Positions 17,734-25,981 of a stretch of DNA of 64,000 nucleotides are shown in pieces. How positions within the stretch are numbered: position 1 is the first letter of the stretch; every line of letters begins with the position of its first letter. Source of the stretch: Paenibacillaceae bacterium. GTDB taxonomy: Bacteria; Bacillota; Bacilli; Paenibacillales; Paenibacillaceae. The position numbers and the translations under genes were made by a program. The notes under the pieces were generated by a model. The model saw only the letters and a list, made by a program, of their open reading frames with translations. It ran no database searches and was not told the origin of the DNA. The stretch is from positions 62,001-126,000 of the forward strand of contig CAAFUF010000001.1 in the NCBI GenBank assembly GCA_900766135.1. The letters run 5' to 3'.

Positions 17734-19482
17734 ATGAACAACAAATCGAAACGTATTTTTGGATTTCTTTTCGTTTTTATTCTTGCGGTCTCGATGATTA
17801 CGGCATGTAGCGGGGGTGGTTCGAACAATGCTGCCCAGAACAATGCCAATAAGCAGGAGAATGTTTCCGAAGAGCAACCGAACAACGAAACCTCGTTTAC
17901 GGACATCAGTAAGGACATTCGCGGCAATACGGCGCCGACCCCGGAGCAAATCAGCGAAGTGAATGCGACATTAAACGATACCTATCTGGGCGATATTTTT
18001 GATGAGAAAATTCCGAACGACTACTCCGCCTATCCTTTCAAAGGGGATGTGACGCTGGATGTCTGGATGCCTGCGAACCGCAACATCCCGGATATGAACA
18101 ACCACGCGATCCAGAAGCAAGTGGAGAAGCTGACGGGGATTAAAGTCAACTTCATCACTCCGCCCGTGGGGCAAGAGGCGGATGCGTTTACCTTGATGAT
18201 CTCTTCCGGCGATTTGCCGGACATCATCATCGAGCCCGGCCGGTATCCCGGGGGCTTCGAGGCGGGCGTCAACGATGGAGCGTATTTGGATCTGACCGAC
18301 TTGATGGAGAAAAACGCCCCGAACTATACCGCTTGGCGGAACTCCGATGAGACGAGACGAAAAACGACGGTCACCGATAGCGGCAAACTGCTTGGTTTCT
18401 ATGGCATAGCTCCATATTCGGAATGGATGTGGTTCGGCATGCTGATCAAGCAGGAGGCGCTGGATAAAACGGGGCTTCCGGTACCTGAAACGATTGACGA
18501 GTGGCATACCTTCCTGACCAAAGCCAAAGAGGTTGGTTACAGCGAGCCGCTTAACTACGGGTCAAACTATGGTCAGATCTTTACCGGGATCCTGAACGGC
18601 GCTTACGGCGTGTGGGATTGGACCTTCTTGGACAGCAACGGCAAGGTTGCCTGGGGTCCGGCTCAACCTAAGGCGAAAGAATATTTGACGATGATGCAGC
18701 AATGGAATAAAGAAGGGCTGCTGAACAAAGATTGGGCGACGGCCGACTTCAACCAAAGAATGTCCAGCGCCATTTCGGGCAAGACCGCCGTCATGATGGA
18801 TTCGCCCGATACGATGTGGAGCTATTGGAAGGAACAGAACAATATCGACTTCGTCGGAGCGCTGAACCCGGTGCTGAACAAAGGGGATAAAGCGGCGACG
18901 ACGTACAAGAACTTCAAGCGAACGGGGACCGAAGCGGCGATTACGACCCAGGCCGAGAATGTTGAAGCGGCGATGGCTTGGCTGGACTTTGCCTACACCA
19001 AGAAGGGTTGGGAAATCTACAACTACGGCGAATACGGCACGGTACATCTGATCGATGAGAACGGCAAACCTTATTATCCGGAAAATAGCTACATGTACAA
19101 CGATCCCGACGGCCAACCGGTGGCCGTTGCGCTGGATAAATACCGCAGACACAGCTGGCCGGACATTCGCGACGAGCATAATTCCAACCCGCTGATCGTA
19201 GCTAAAGGGAGCTACTCCGGGGAGATCCGGAAAAATTGGACCGAGAACATGGATACGAGCGCGGCCATACCTCCGATTTCGTTTACGAAAGAGGAAGCCT
19301 CCCGGGAAGCGGAGCTGGGCAACCAGTTGTCCACCCTTCGAGGCGAATATTTCGCCAAAATCATCAAAGGCGAGCTGCCGGTGGACGCGTACGACAAGTT
19401 CCTGGAGGAAGCCAAAAAGATGGGGCTGGACGAATTCCTGAGCATTCATCAGGCGGCATTGGATCGTTATAACGGCAGATAA
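17734..19482 (+). CDS. Extracellular solute-binding lipoprotein of importer 3
   Basis: A 582-residue secreted lipoprotein with lipobox ITAC (Cys25) and an Asn/Gln-rich tether. The body is of the LplA/YtcQ kind (VTLDVWMPANRNIPDMNNHA near 105, GDLPDIIIEPGRYPGG near 155, GKTAVMMDSPDTMWSY near 350). It is preceded by GGGAGG. It should feed the two permeases downstream, from which it is separated by a hairpin that may lower permease expression relative to this protein. First gene under promoter P2. Confidence 0.9.
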   Translation: MNNKSKRIFGFLFVFILAVSMITACSGGGSNNAAQNNANKQENVSEEQPNNETSFTDISKDIRGNTAPTPEQISEVNATLNDTYLGDIFDEKIPNDYSAYPFKGDVTLDVWMPANRNIPDMNNHAIQKQVEKLTGIKVNFITPPVGQEADAFTLMISSGDLPDIIIEPGRYPGGFEAGVNDGAYLDLTDLMEKNAPNYTAWRNSDETRRKTTVTDSGKLLGFYGIAPYSEWMWFGMLIKQEALDKTGLPVPETIDEWHTFLTKAKEVGYSEPLNYGSNYGQIFTGILNGAYGVWDWTFLDSNGKVAWGPAQPKAKEYLTMMQQWNKEGLLNKDWATADFNQRMSSAISGKTAVMMDSPDTMWSYWKEQNNIDFVGALNPVLNKGDKAATTYKNFKRTGTEAAITTQAENVEAAMAWLDFAYTKKGWEIYNYGEYGTVHLIDENGKPYYPENSYMYNDPDGQPVAVALDKYRRHSWPDIRDEHNSNPLIVAKGSYSGEIRKNWTENMDTSAAIPPISFTKEEASREAELGNQLSTLRGEYFAKIIKGELPVDAYDKFLEEAKKMGLDEFLSIHQAALDRYNGR

Positions 19483-19512
19483 TCGCAGTAAGGCCTGAGA
19501 GAGAGCATGAAA

Positions 19513-19558
19513 TATAACGAGGGTGACCGGGCTGGGTAAAAGCTTGGGCCCCTCGTTA
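19513..19558 (+). terminator. Intra-operon hairpin between binding protein and permease
   Basis: ATAACGAGGG (19513-19522) pairs perfectly with CCCTCGTTAT (19549-19558). Only a short T-rich run follows, so it is probably a leaky terminator or 3'-end stabiliser that lets less transcript into the permease genes. Confidence 0.5.
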
Positions 19559-19598
19559 TTGTTTCAGAGAATTCGGAAGAAGAGTAGGTGATTCGTTC

Positions 19599-20570
19599 AT
19601 GGAGATCGTCCGGAAATCAAGACAAATCGATCCAGCCGCGGAAGTCCCGAAACTTAAAAATACGAGAAAGACGATCAAAAAAGATCTGAAGAAAAACTGG
19701 TTTGTCTACTTGCTGGCCATTCCGGTGGTCGCGTGGTTTCTCGTTTTTTGCTACGGTCCGATGTGGGGGGTCCTCATCGCCTTTAAGGATTATAAGCCTC
19801 TGCTCGGATTTGCCGAAAGCGACTGGGTCGGGTTTAAGCACTTTATTGATTTCTTTCAAGGGCCGTACTTTTGGAGGGTGATCAAAAATACGCTTCTCCT
19901 TAATGTATGGGGCATCGTATTCGGGTTTACCGCGCCGATTATTTTGGCGTTGATGCTGAATGAAATTCGCGACGGAAAATTTAAGAAATCCGTACAAACG
20001 ATCACCTATATGCCCCACTTTATTTCCTTGGTGGTCGTCTGCGGGATTATTCATATTTTCACGGCGGATGAAGGGGTCGTGACGCAGGTCGCGGAGTGGG
20101 TCACAGGCAAGGACTACACCTCGCTTCTCGGGTACTCTTCCTTTTTCAGGCCGATTTATACGTTCTCCGGCATCTGGCAGAACATCGGCTGGGACAGCAT
20201 TATCTATCTGGCCGCGATGAGTTCGATCGATCCCGCGTTATATGAGGCGGCAGAGATGGACGGCATCGGCAGAATCAAAAAAATGTGGTATATTACGCTG
20301 CCGCAAATCACCCCCATCATCGTCATCCTGTTTATTTTTGCGATTGGCGGACTGATGGCGTCCGGATACGAGAAAATTATTTTGCTCTACAACCCGCTCA
20401 CGTACGATACGGCAGACGTTATCGCTTCCTACGTCTACCGCAGAGGGTTGAGGGAAGCCAGTCTCAGCTTCTCTACCGCGGTCGGTTTGTTTAGCGCTGT
20501 GATCAACTTTGCGCTGCTGTGGGCGACGAACCGAATTGCCCGGCGCACTTCGGAAGTGAGCTTATGGTAG
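19599..20570 (+). CDS. Carbohydrate ABC transporter permease, LplB type (importer 3)
   Basis: A 323-residue permease with a basic ~35-residue N-terminal extension before the first membrane segment (WFVYLLAIPVVAWFLVFCYG). The EAA loop is YEAAEMDGIGRIKKMWYITLPQITP near 218-242. The ribosome site is weak (AGAGTAGGTG), which with the hairpin upstream should keep its level below that of the binding protein. Partner of the YtcP-type permease 14 bases downstream. Confidence 0.9.
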   Translation: MEIVRKSRQIDPAAEVPKLKNTRKTIKKDLKKNWFVYLLAIPVVAWFLVFCYGPMWGVLIAFKDYKPLLGFAESDWVGFKHFIDFFQGPYFWRVIKNTLLLNVWGIVFGFTAPIILALMLNEIRDGKFKKSVQTITYMPHFISLVVVCGIIHIFTADEGVVTQVAEWVTGKDYTSLLGYSSFFRPIYTFSGIWQNIGWDSIIYLAAMSSIDPALYEAAEMDGIGRIKKMWYITLPQITPIIVILFIFAIGGLMASGYEKIILLYNPLTYDTADVIASYVYRRGLREASLSFSTAVGLFSAVINFALLWATNRIARRTSEVSLW

Positions 20571-20584
20571 AAAGGGGGATGGCC

Positions 20585-21517
20585 ATGTCCAGTCGCAAAA
20601 AACTGAAGCACCGACACTGGAAGCCGAAGACGACCGGGGATCGCGTGTTTGACGCTATGAACTACATTTTGCTGACCGTCATCACGCTGATTTGCTTCTA
20701 TCCGTTGCTGCATATATTGCTAGCCTCGGTCAGTAACCCGACGGCTCTTATGGCGCATAGCGGAATCTTGCTGAAACCGCTCGGATTCACGCTGGACGGG
20801 TATAAGCTGGTCTTTAAAGACAACAGCCTGCTGGTCGGTTACAAAAATACGATCCTCTACGTGGGACTAGGCACGCTGGTTAATATGGTCATGACGATCA
20901 TGGGCGCCTTCGTTTTATCGAGAAAAGATCTCTATTTCAAGAATTTCATTATGATTCTGATTACGATTACGATGTTCTTTGGCGGCGGGTTGATTCCGTG
21001 GTTTTTACTGATGAAGGATATTCATTTATACAACAACCTGTGGGCGATGATCTTGCCTACGGCTCTGAGCACTTGGAACATTATCATTTTAAGAACGAGC
21101 TTCCAGTCGCTCCCGGCCGAGCTGGAGGAAGCGGCGACCATCGATGGCGCAAGCCAGGCCAGTATTTTGATCCGCGTGATCCTGCCGCTTTCCAAAGCGA
21201 CGTTGGCCGTTATCTTCCTGTATTACTTGGTGGGGAACTGGAACTCCTGGTTTAACGCGATGGTGCTGCTGAAGGATCGGGAGTTGTTCCCGCTGCAACT
21301 GTTAATGAAGGAAATTTTGGTCGCCAACGACTCCACGGCAACAACGATCGGCAGCGCGGGGGGCGTCGTCATCGACAGCGCCCAGAGCTCGACCGCGTTC
21401 CGGGAACTGGTGAAATATTGCGCGATCGTCGTATCCACGGTGCCGATCTTGGTCGTGTATCCGTTCCTGCAGAAGTATTTCGTCAAAGGCGTCTACGTCG
21501 GGTCGATAAAAGGATGA
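20585..21517 (+). CDS. Carbohydrate ABC transporter permease, YtcP type (importer 3)
   Basis: A 310-residue permease with a Lys/His-rich start and first segment ILLTVITLICFYPLLHILLASV. The EAA-loop equivalent is LEEAATIDGASQASILIRVILPLSK near 183-207, and it ends in QKYFVKGVYVGSIKG as expected for the family. Start 20585 is chosen because AAAGGGGG lies six bases upstream; the frame is open further but runs back into the preceding gene. Its stop overlaps the start region of the GH43 lipoprotein gene. Confidence 0.9.
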   Translation: MSSRKKLKHRHWKPKTTGDRVFDAMNYILLTVITLICFYPLLHILLASVSNPTALMAHSGILLKPLGFTLDGYKLVFKDNSLLVGYKNTILYVGLGTLVNMVMTIMGAFVLSRKDLYFKNFIMILITITMFFGGGLIPWFLLMKDIHLYNNLWAMILPTALSTWNIIILRTSFQSLPAELEEAATIDGASQASILIRVILPLSKATLAVIFLYYLVGNWNSWFNAMVLLKDRELFPLQLLMKEILVANDSTATTIGSAGGVVIDSAQSSTAFRELVKYCAIVVSTVPILVVYPFLQKYFVKGVYVGSIKG

Positions 21518-22941
21518 GCATAAGGATGGAAAAGAAAAGAATCGGAAAGGCGCTGCTGCCCGCCATCTGTCTGCTTCTCGTTTCCCAGGTCGGGTGTGCC
21601 GGTTCCGGTGCCGGGGGCGCGGAGCGGGAGGATTTCTATAATGTCTTGATGCAGGATGGGGCTGATCCGTGGGCATACAGACATACGGATGGGTATTACT
21701 ACTTCACGAAGACGACCGGTGGCGACGTCACGGTCTGGAGGTCCGCCAGCCTGACCGGCGTGGATGCGGCTCCGCGGAGGGTCATCCAGACGGGCGGCCA
21801 CGGCATCTGGGCTCCGGAGCTTCATTATATTGATGGAGCCTGGTATATCTACTACGCGATGGATGACGGGGACAACGTAAATCATCGCATGTACGTGATG
21901 GAGAATACCTCGGCCGATCCAACCCAAGGCGTGTGGAAGCAAAAAGGGCAAATCACCGACTCGACCAACCGCTGGGCGATAGACGGCACGGTGCTGCAGT
22001 TGGATGGACAGTTGTATTTGATTTGGTCCGGTTGGGAAGGGGACGTCAATGTCAGTCAAAATCTATACATCGCCCATATGAGCAACCCCTGGACGATCGA
22101 TTCGGAACGCGTGGAAATCGCCCGGCCAACCTTTGCATGGGAAACCAACCATTCGCCGCATGTGAATGAAGGTCCGCAAGTGGCGGTTCGAAACGGGACC
22201 ATCAATCTTGTTTATTCGGCGAGCGGAAGCTGGACGAATGATTATTGCCTGGGATTGATCACGGCCAAGGTTGGCGCTGATTTGTTGAATCCTGACTCAT
22301 GGCACAAGAGGGAAGAGCCGATTTTCGTCTCCGGCAACGGGCTGTACGGCCCAGGTCACCATTCCTTTACCACGTCTCCCGACGGTACGGAGGATTGGAT
22401 CGTTTATCACGTGGCGAAATATAAGGACGCCGGCTGGAACCGGGAAGTGCGGGCGCAGCCTTTTACCTGGAACGAGGATAACACCCCGAATCTCGGCGTT
22501 CCTGCGGACCCGAACATCCCGTTGGCTTTGCCTTCCGGAGAGGCAGCGCGTACCCGTTATGAAGCAGAGAAGGGCACGCTTGGATCCGGCGTGTCCATAC
22601 GGACGAGCGCCACGGGCTCCGGAGGGAAAACCGTGGGGCGGTTCGAATCGGAGGATAGCTATGCCGAGTACTCCGTTCAAGCCACGGCGGGAGAATATAT
22701 CCTGTTGGCAAGAACGGCGAACGGGAGCGCTGACGGAGAAGTGGCTTATGTTGAATTAAGCGTCAATTCGGAATCGCCCGTGACGCTCGCCGTCCTGCCG
22801 AAGGGGTGGGAAAATTGGGGGGCGTCCACCGCGAGAATCCGGCTGAAGGACGGGGTGAACAAGCTGCGGTTCGCCAAGGATCGCGGGGAGTTTGAACTGG
22901 ATGTCTTCGACATCCTGCCGTTAGGTAACCTGGAAAAATGA
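21514..22941 (+). CDS. Secreted GH43 lipoprotein with C-terminal carbohydrate-binding module
   Basis: A 475-residue surface enzyme. Signal peptide with lipobox VGC (Cys28); GH43 propeller with base Asp51 (GADPWAY), DGT in AIDGTVLQ and the acid in VNEGPQ; then from about 350 a CBM6/35-like domain (RYEAEKGTLGSG, then FESEDSYAEYSV and LKDGVNKLRF). It can act outside the cell on polymer or oligomer before uptake by importer 3. The ATG at 21514 overlaps the preceding stop; ATG 21526 is an alternative. Its catalytic core is a paralogue of the cytoplasmic enzyme at 16481. Confidence 0.88.
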   Translation: MSIRMEKKRIGKALLPAICLLLVSQVGCAGSGAGGAEREDFYNVLMQDGADPWAYRHTDGYYYFTKTTGGDVTVWRSASLTGVDAAPRRVIQTGGHGIWAPELHYIDGAWYIYYAMDDGDNVNHRMYVMENTSADPTQGVWKQKGQITDSTNRWAIDGTVLQLDGQLYLIWSGWEGDVNVSQNLYIAHMSNPWTIDSERVEIARPTFAWETNHSPHVNEGPQVAVRNGTINLVYSASGSWTNDYCLGLITAKVGADLLNPDSWHKREEPIFVSGNGLYGPGHHSFTTSPDGTEDWIVYHVAKYKDAGWNREVRAQPFTWNEDNTPNLGVPADPNIPLALPSGEAARTRYEAEKGTLGSGVSIRTSATGSGGKTVGRFESEDSYAEYSVQATAGEYILLARTANGSADGEVAYVELSVNSESPVTLAVLPKGWENWGASTARIRLKDGVNKLRFAKDRGEFELDVFDILPLGNLEK

Positions 22942-22960
22942 TAAAATTTATGAATATTGA

Positions 22961-22984
22961 TTTATTACAGCTTTTTGTAGTAAA
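22961..22984. promoter_or_regulatory. Probable autoregulatory operator before the ArsR-type gene
   Basis: TTTATTACA (22961-22969) and TGTAGTAAA (22976-22984) form an inverted repeat with one mismatch and a 6-base spacer. The half-site TGTAATAAA is the core of the elements after P1 and P2, which ties this regulator to those promoters. Confidence 0.55.
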
Positions 22985-23032
22985 GTCAAGAAAGTAAGAT
23001 CATTTTTTGGGAATACGGATACGGAGGTTCCT

Positions 23033-23971
23033 ATGCTGGAAGTCGGTATACACGAACCGGATAAGCTGGTTCAGGTGGCTCACGCTCTCTCCACGCGCTC
23101 CCGCGTGGATATTCTTCGCCTGCTTAACACGCGGAGCATGAATATCATTGAACTTGCCGAAACCCTGGAGCTGCCGGTGTCGACGGTAGCGAACAACGTC
23201 AAGGTGTTGGAAGCGGCCAAGCTGATCAATACGGAATTGCTTCCGGCCGTCCGCGGGGCGATGAAGGTGTGCAGCCGCAATTACGATGATATACTCATCT
23301 CGCTGAACACGAGCATTCGGACGTCGAAGGACGGGATGAAGTTCTACGAGGTTGAGATGCCGATCGGGCATTACAGCGATTGCGAGGTTCATCCTACGTG
23401 CGGCATGGCATCCAGCGAAGGCATGCTGGTTCGGGAAGACGAACCGGCCAGTTTCTACCATCCTAAGCACGTAGCGGCGCAGATTCTGTGGTTTCGTAAA
23501 GGGTACGTGGAGTACCAGTTCCCGTTGGAAGTTCCGCAGAATGCGAAAATCCAGTCGCTGGAGCTGTCGATGGAAATGTGCTCGGAAGCGCCGAATTACG
23601 ACAATGATTGGCCCTCGGACATCTCCGTTTGGGTCAATGGCGTCGAGATCGGCATGTGGACGAGTCCCGGTGATTTTGGGGATCGGCTCGGTGCCTTAAA
23701 TCCGACCTGGTGGGAAGACTGGATGACGCAATACGGTTTATTGAAAACGTGGCGGATCGACCACGAGCGAACGACACTGGACATGCAGAAGGTCTCCGAC
23801 GTCACCATAAACGATTTGCAGCTCGATCAACGGCCGAGCTTGCGAGTGCGGATCGGCGTCAAACCGGATGCGGTCCACAAAGGCGGCGTAAACCTGTTTG
23901 GGAAGCAGTTTGGCGATTACGACCAGGATCTGGTCCTCCAAGTCGCCTACACGCTTGATGACGAAACGTAA
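23033..23971 (+). CDS. ArsR-type HTH regulator with large C-terminal domain
   Basis: A 312-residue protein. Residues 8-75 are an ArsR winged helix (VAHALSTRSRVDILRLLN, recognition helix VSTVANNVKVLEAAKL). The usual ArsR protein is ~100 residues and ends here. The remaining ~230 residues are beta-rich and aromatic (SDISVWVNGVEIGMW, LNPTWWEDWM) and look like a sugar-binding sandwich; this is inference. No metal-binding Cys pair is visible in the HTH. It lies between a GH43 and a GH2 gene and is the best candidate for the factor that binds the TGTAATAAA elements. GGAGG precedes the ATG; a terminator follows. Confidence 0.82.
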   Translation: MLEVGIHEPDKLVQVAHALSTRSRVDILRLLNTRSMNIIELAETLELPVSTVANNVKVLEAAKLINTELLPAVRGAMKVCSRNYDDILISLNTSIRTSKDGMKFYEVEMPIGHYSDCEVHPTCGMASSEGMLVREDEPASFYHPKHVAAQILWFRKGYVEYQFPLEVPQNAKIQSLELSMEMCSEAPNYDNDWPSDISVWVNGVEIGMWTSPGDFGDRLGALNPTWWEDWMTQYGLLKTWRIDHERTTLDMQKVSDVTINDLQLDQRPSLRVRIGVKPDAVHKGGVNLFGKQFGDYDQDLVLQVAYTLDDET

Positions 23972-23993
23972 TCAACCTCATAAGCCTTCTCTA

Positions 23994-24028
23994 AAACCAT
24001 CGGTTCTCTACGAAACGGTGGTTTTTTT
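23994..24028 (+). terminator. Terminator after the ArsR-type gene
   Basis: AAACCATCGGTTC (23994-24006) pairs with 24012-24024 with one mismatch and one G-U pair, loop TCTAC, followed by a T run. It separates this gene from promoter P3. Confidence 0.8.
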
Positions 24029-24097
24029 GTTTTGCGGCTATTTAATTACAAAAAGTTCGTAAAATAAAAATCCCTCAATACAACTGATATAATCAGC

Positions 24098-24134
24098 TGA
24101 AAGCGTTGACAAAACGGAGGATCGCAGATATATT
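24098..24134 (+). promoter_or_regulatory. Promoter P3 with embedded cre box (GH2 paralogue C)
   Basis: Consensus cre TGAAAGCGTTGACA (24098-24111), identical to that of P2, with -35 TTGACA at its end. -10 TATATT (24129-24134) follows after 17 bases. Confidence 0.8.
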
Positions 24135-24144
24135 TAGCTTAAAT

Positions 24145-24177
24145 GATACAAAAATTATGTATTAAAACAAAAGTATC
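24145..24177 (+). promoter_or_regulatory. Probable operator C downstream of P3
   Basis: A 33-bp element bounded by GATAC and GTATC, matching the element at 17584 at 27 of 33 positions and at the same place relative to the -10. A repressor bound here would block transcription just after initiation. Confidence 0.6.
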
Positions 24178-24203
24178 TAACGCAGACTAAAAGGAGCGGA
24201 AAA

Positions 24204-25958
24204 ATGACAAACCCACATTTGCGCAACGAATACCCCCGTCCGCAGTTTGTCCGCGACGCGTGGATGAGCCTGAACGGACAATGGGAGTTTGAGTTTGATG
24301 ATCAAGGAATCGGCGAAAGAGAAGCTTGGTACGAAAGGCATGATTTCAGCCGGAAAATCAACGTTCCGTTCTGTTATCAGAGCCAGCTCAGCGGCATCGG
24401 CGATCCGGCCGTGCATGACCAGGTCTGGTATCGCAGAACGTTTGCCGTCTCGGAGGCCTACAAGGCCGGACGCCTGCTACTGCATTTCGGCGCCGTCGAT
24501 TACGAGGCCAAAGTTTGGGTGAACGGCCAACTGGTGGCGCTGCATGAAGGCGGGAATACGCCGTTTACGGCCGACATCACGGATGTGCTTGCCGAAGGCG
24601 AGAATACTCTTGTCGTGAAGGCCACGGACTACAGCCGCGACGTCTCCCTGCCGCGGGGCAAGCAATACTGGGAAGATCAATCGGCAGGAATTTTTTACAC
24701 GCGAACGACCGGGATCTGGCAAAGCGTTTGGCTTGAGCCGGTGCCAAAGACGCGGATCGATCGGATTCGGCTCATTCCGGACATCGACAAAAACGATATC
24801 GGTCTCGAGGTGTTCTTGTCGGGGCATAACGCTTCAGTTAAAGCCAGTATGAAAGCCGTCATCACTTTTAACGGCGAATTCGTCGCCGAGGATTGCTTCT
24901 CCTTGAGTCATGAATCGGGACGCCGGGTCATTCACTTGGACGATTTTAACGATCATGGCCTGGGGCGCTGGTGGACGCCGGAGAGACCCAACTTGTACGA
25001 CCTGGAGCTCACGCTGTTGGTCGGCGGTACGGCCGTGGATACGGTCCAGAGTTATTTCGGAATGCGCAAGATTTCGGTGGAAGCCGGCAAACTGCACTTA
25101 AATAATCGTTCCTATTATATGAAGCTGGTACTCGATCAAGGTTATTTTCCGGACGGCCTGCTGACCGCGCCTAGCGACGACGATTTACGCCGAGATGTGG
25201 AACTGGTGAAAGAAATGGGGCTGAACGGAGTACGGAAGCATCAAAAAATCGAAGATCCCCGCTATTTGTACTGGGCAGATAAGCTGGGGCTGCTCGTATG
25301 GGGAGAGATGGCCAATGCCTACCGGTTCACCGAGCCTTACGTCGCCCGGATGACGCGCGAGTGGATGCAGGCCGTAGAGCGGGACTTCAACCATCCCTGC
25401 ATCGTGGCTTGGGTTCCGCTGAACGAAAGCTGGGGCGTGACCAACATTATGATCGACAAGCAGCAGCAACACCATGCGTTATCGCTGTACCACCTGACCA
25501 AATCGCTGGATCCGACGCGGCCGGTCATTTCCAATGACGGATGGGAGCTGGTCGCTACCGATCTCGTTACCATCCATGATTACGAGTGGCGCAAAGAGGT
25601 GCTTGCCGAGCGGTACGCCGATGTCGAAACGGCCTTGACCGCGCAGCCCGGCAACCGGATGATCTTGGTTCCCGGCTTTCCTTACGAGGGGCAGCCGATT
25701 CTGGTCACGGAGTTCGGCGGGATTTCCTATAAGGTAAATGAATGGGAAGGCTGGGGGTACTCGGGAGCGGCAAATGAGGAGGATTTTGCGCTGCGCCTGC
25801 AGAATGTTATCGTACCGATGCTGCAATCCCCGGTGGTTCAAGGCTTTTGCTATACCCAGTTTACGGACGTGGAGCAGGAGATCAACGGCCTGCTGACCTA
25901 TGACCGCAAGCCGAAGCTGCCTCTGGAAACCATACGTTCGATTGTAGCGGGATCCTAA
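24204..25958 (+). CDS. Glycoside hydrolase family 2 enzyme, paralogue C
   Basis: A 584-residue cytoplasmic GH2 enzyme, third paralogue in the window. Starts LRNEYPRPQFVRDAWMSLNG, barrel entry GMRKISVEAGKLHLNNRSYYMK, acid/base Glu408 (PLNESWG), nucleophile Glu503 (VTEFGG). After the nucleophile it resembles paralogue A (GWGYSGA) rather than B, so A and C may share leaving-group preference. AAAGGAGCGG precedes the ATG. It runs from P3 and is followed after 23 bases by the UlaG-like hydrolase gene. Confidence 0.9.
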   Translation: MTNPHLRNEYPRPQFVRDAWMSLNGQWEFEFDDQGIGEREAWYERHDFSRKINVPFCYQSQLSGIGDPAVHDQVWYRRTFAVSEAYKAGRLLLHFGAVDYEAKVWVNGQLVALHEGGNTPFTADITDVLAEGENTLVVKATDYSRDVSLPRGKQYWEDQSAGIFYTRTTGIWQSVWLEPVPKTRIDRIRLIPDIDKNDIGLEVFLSGHNASVKASMKAVITFNGEFVAEDCFSLSHESGRRVIHLDDFNDHGLGRWWTPERPNLYDLELTLLVGGTAVDTVQSYFGMRKISVEAGKLHLNNRSYYMKLVLDQGYFPDGLLTAPSDDDLRRDVELVKEMGLNGVRKHQKIEDPRYLYWADKLGLLVWGEMANAYRFTEPYVARMTREWMQAVERDFNHPCIVAWVPLNESWGVTNIMIDKQQQHHALSLYHLTKSLDPTRPVISNDGWELVATDLVTIHDYEWRKEVLAERYADVETALTAQPGNRMILVPGFPYEGQPILVTEFGGISYKVNEWEGWGYSGAANEEDFALRLQNVIVPMLQSPVVQGFCYTQFTDVEQEINGLLTYDRKPKLPLETIRSIVAGS

Positions 25959-25981
25959 AGATCAAGGAGTATTCCAACCAA

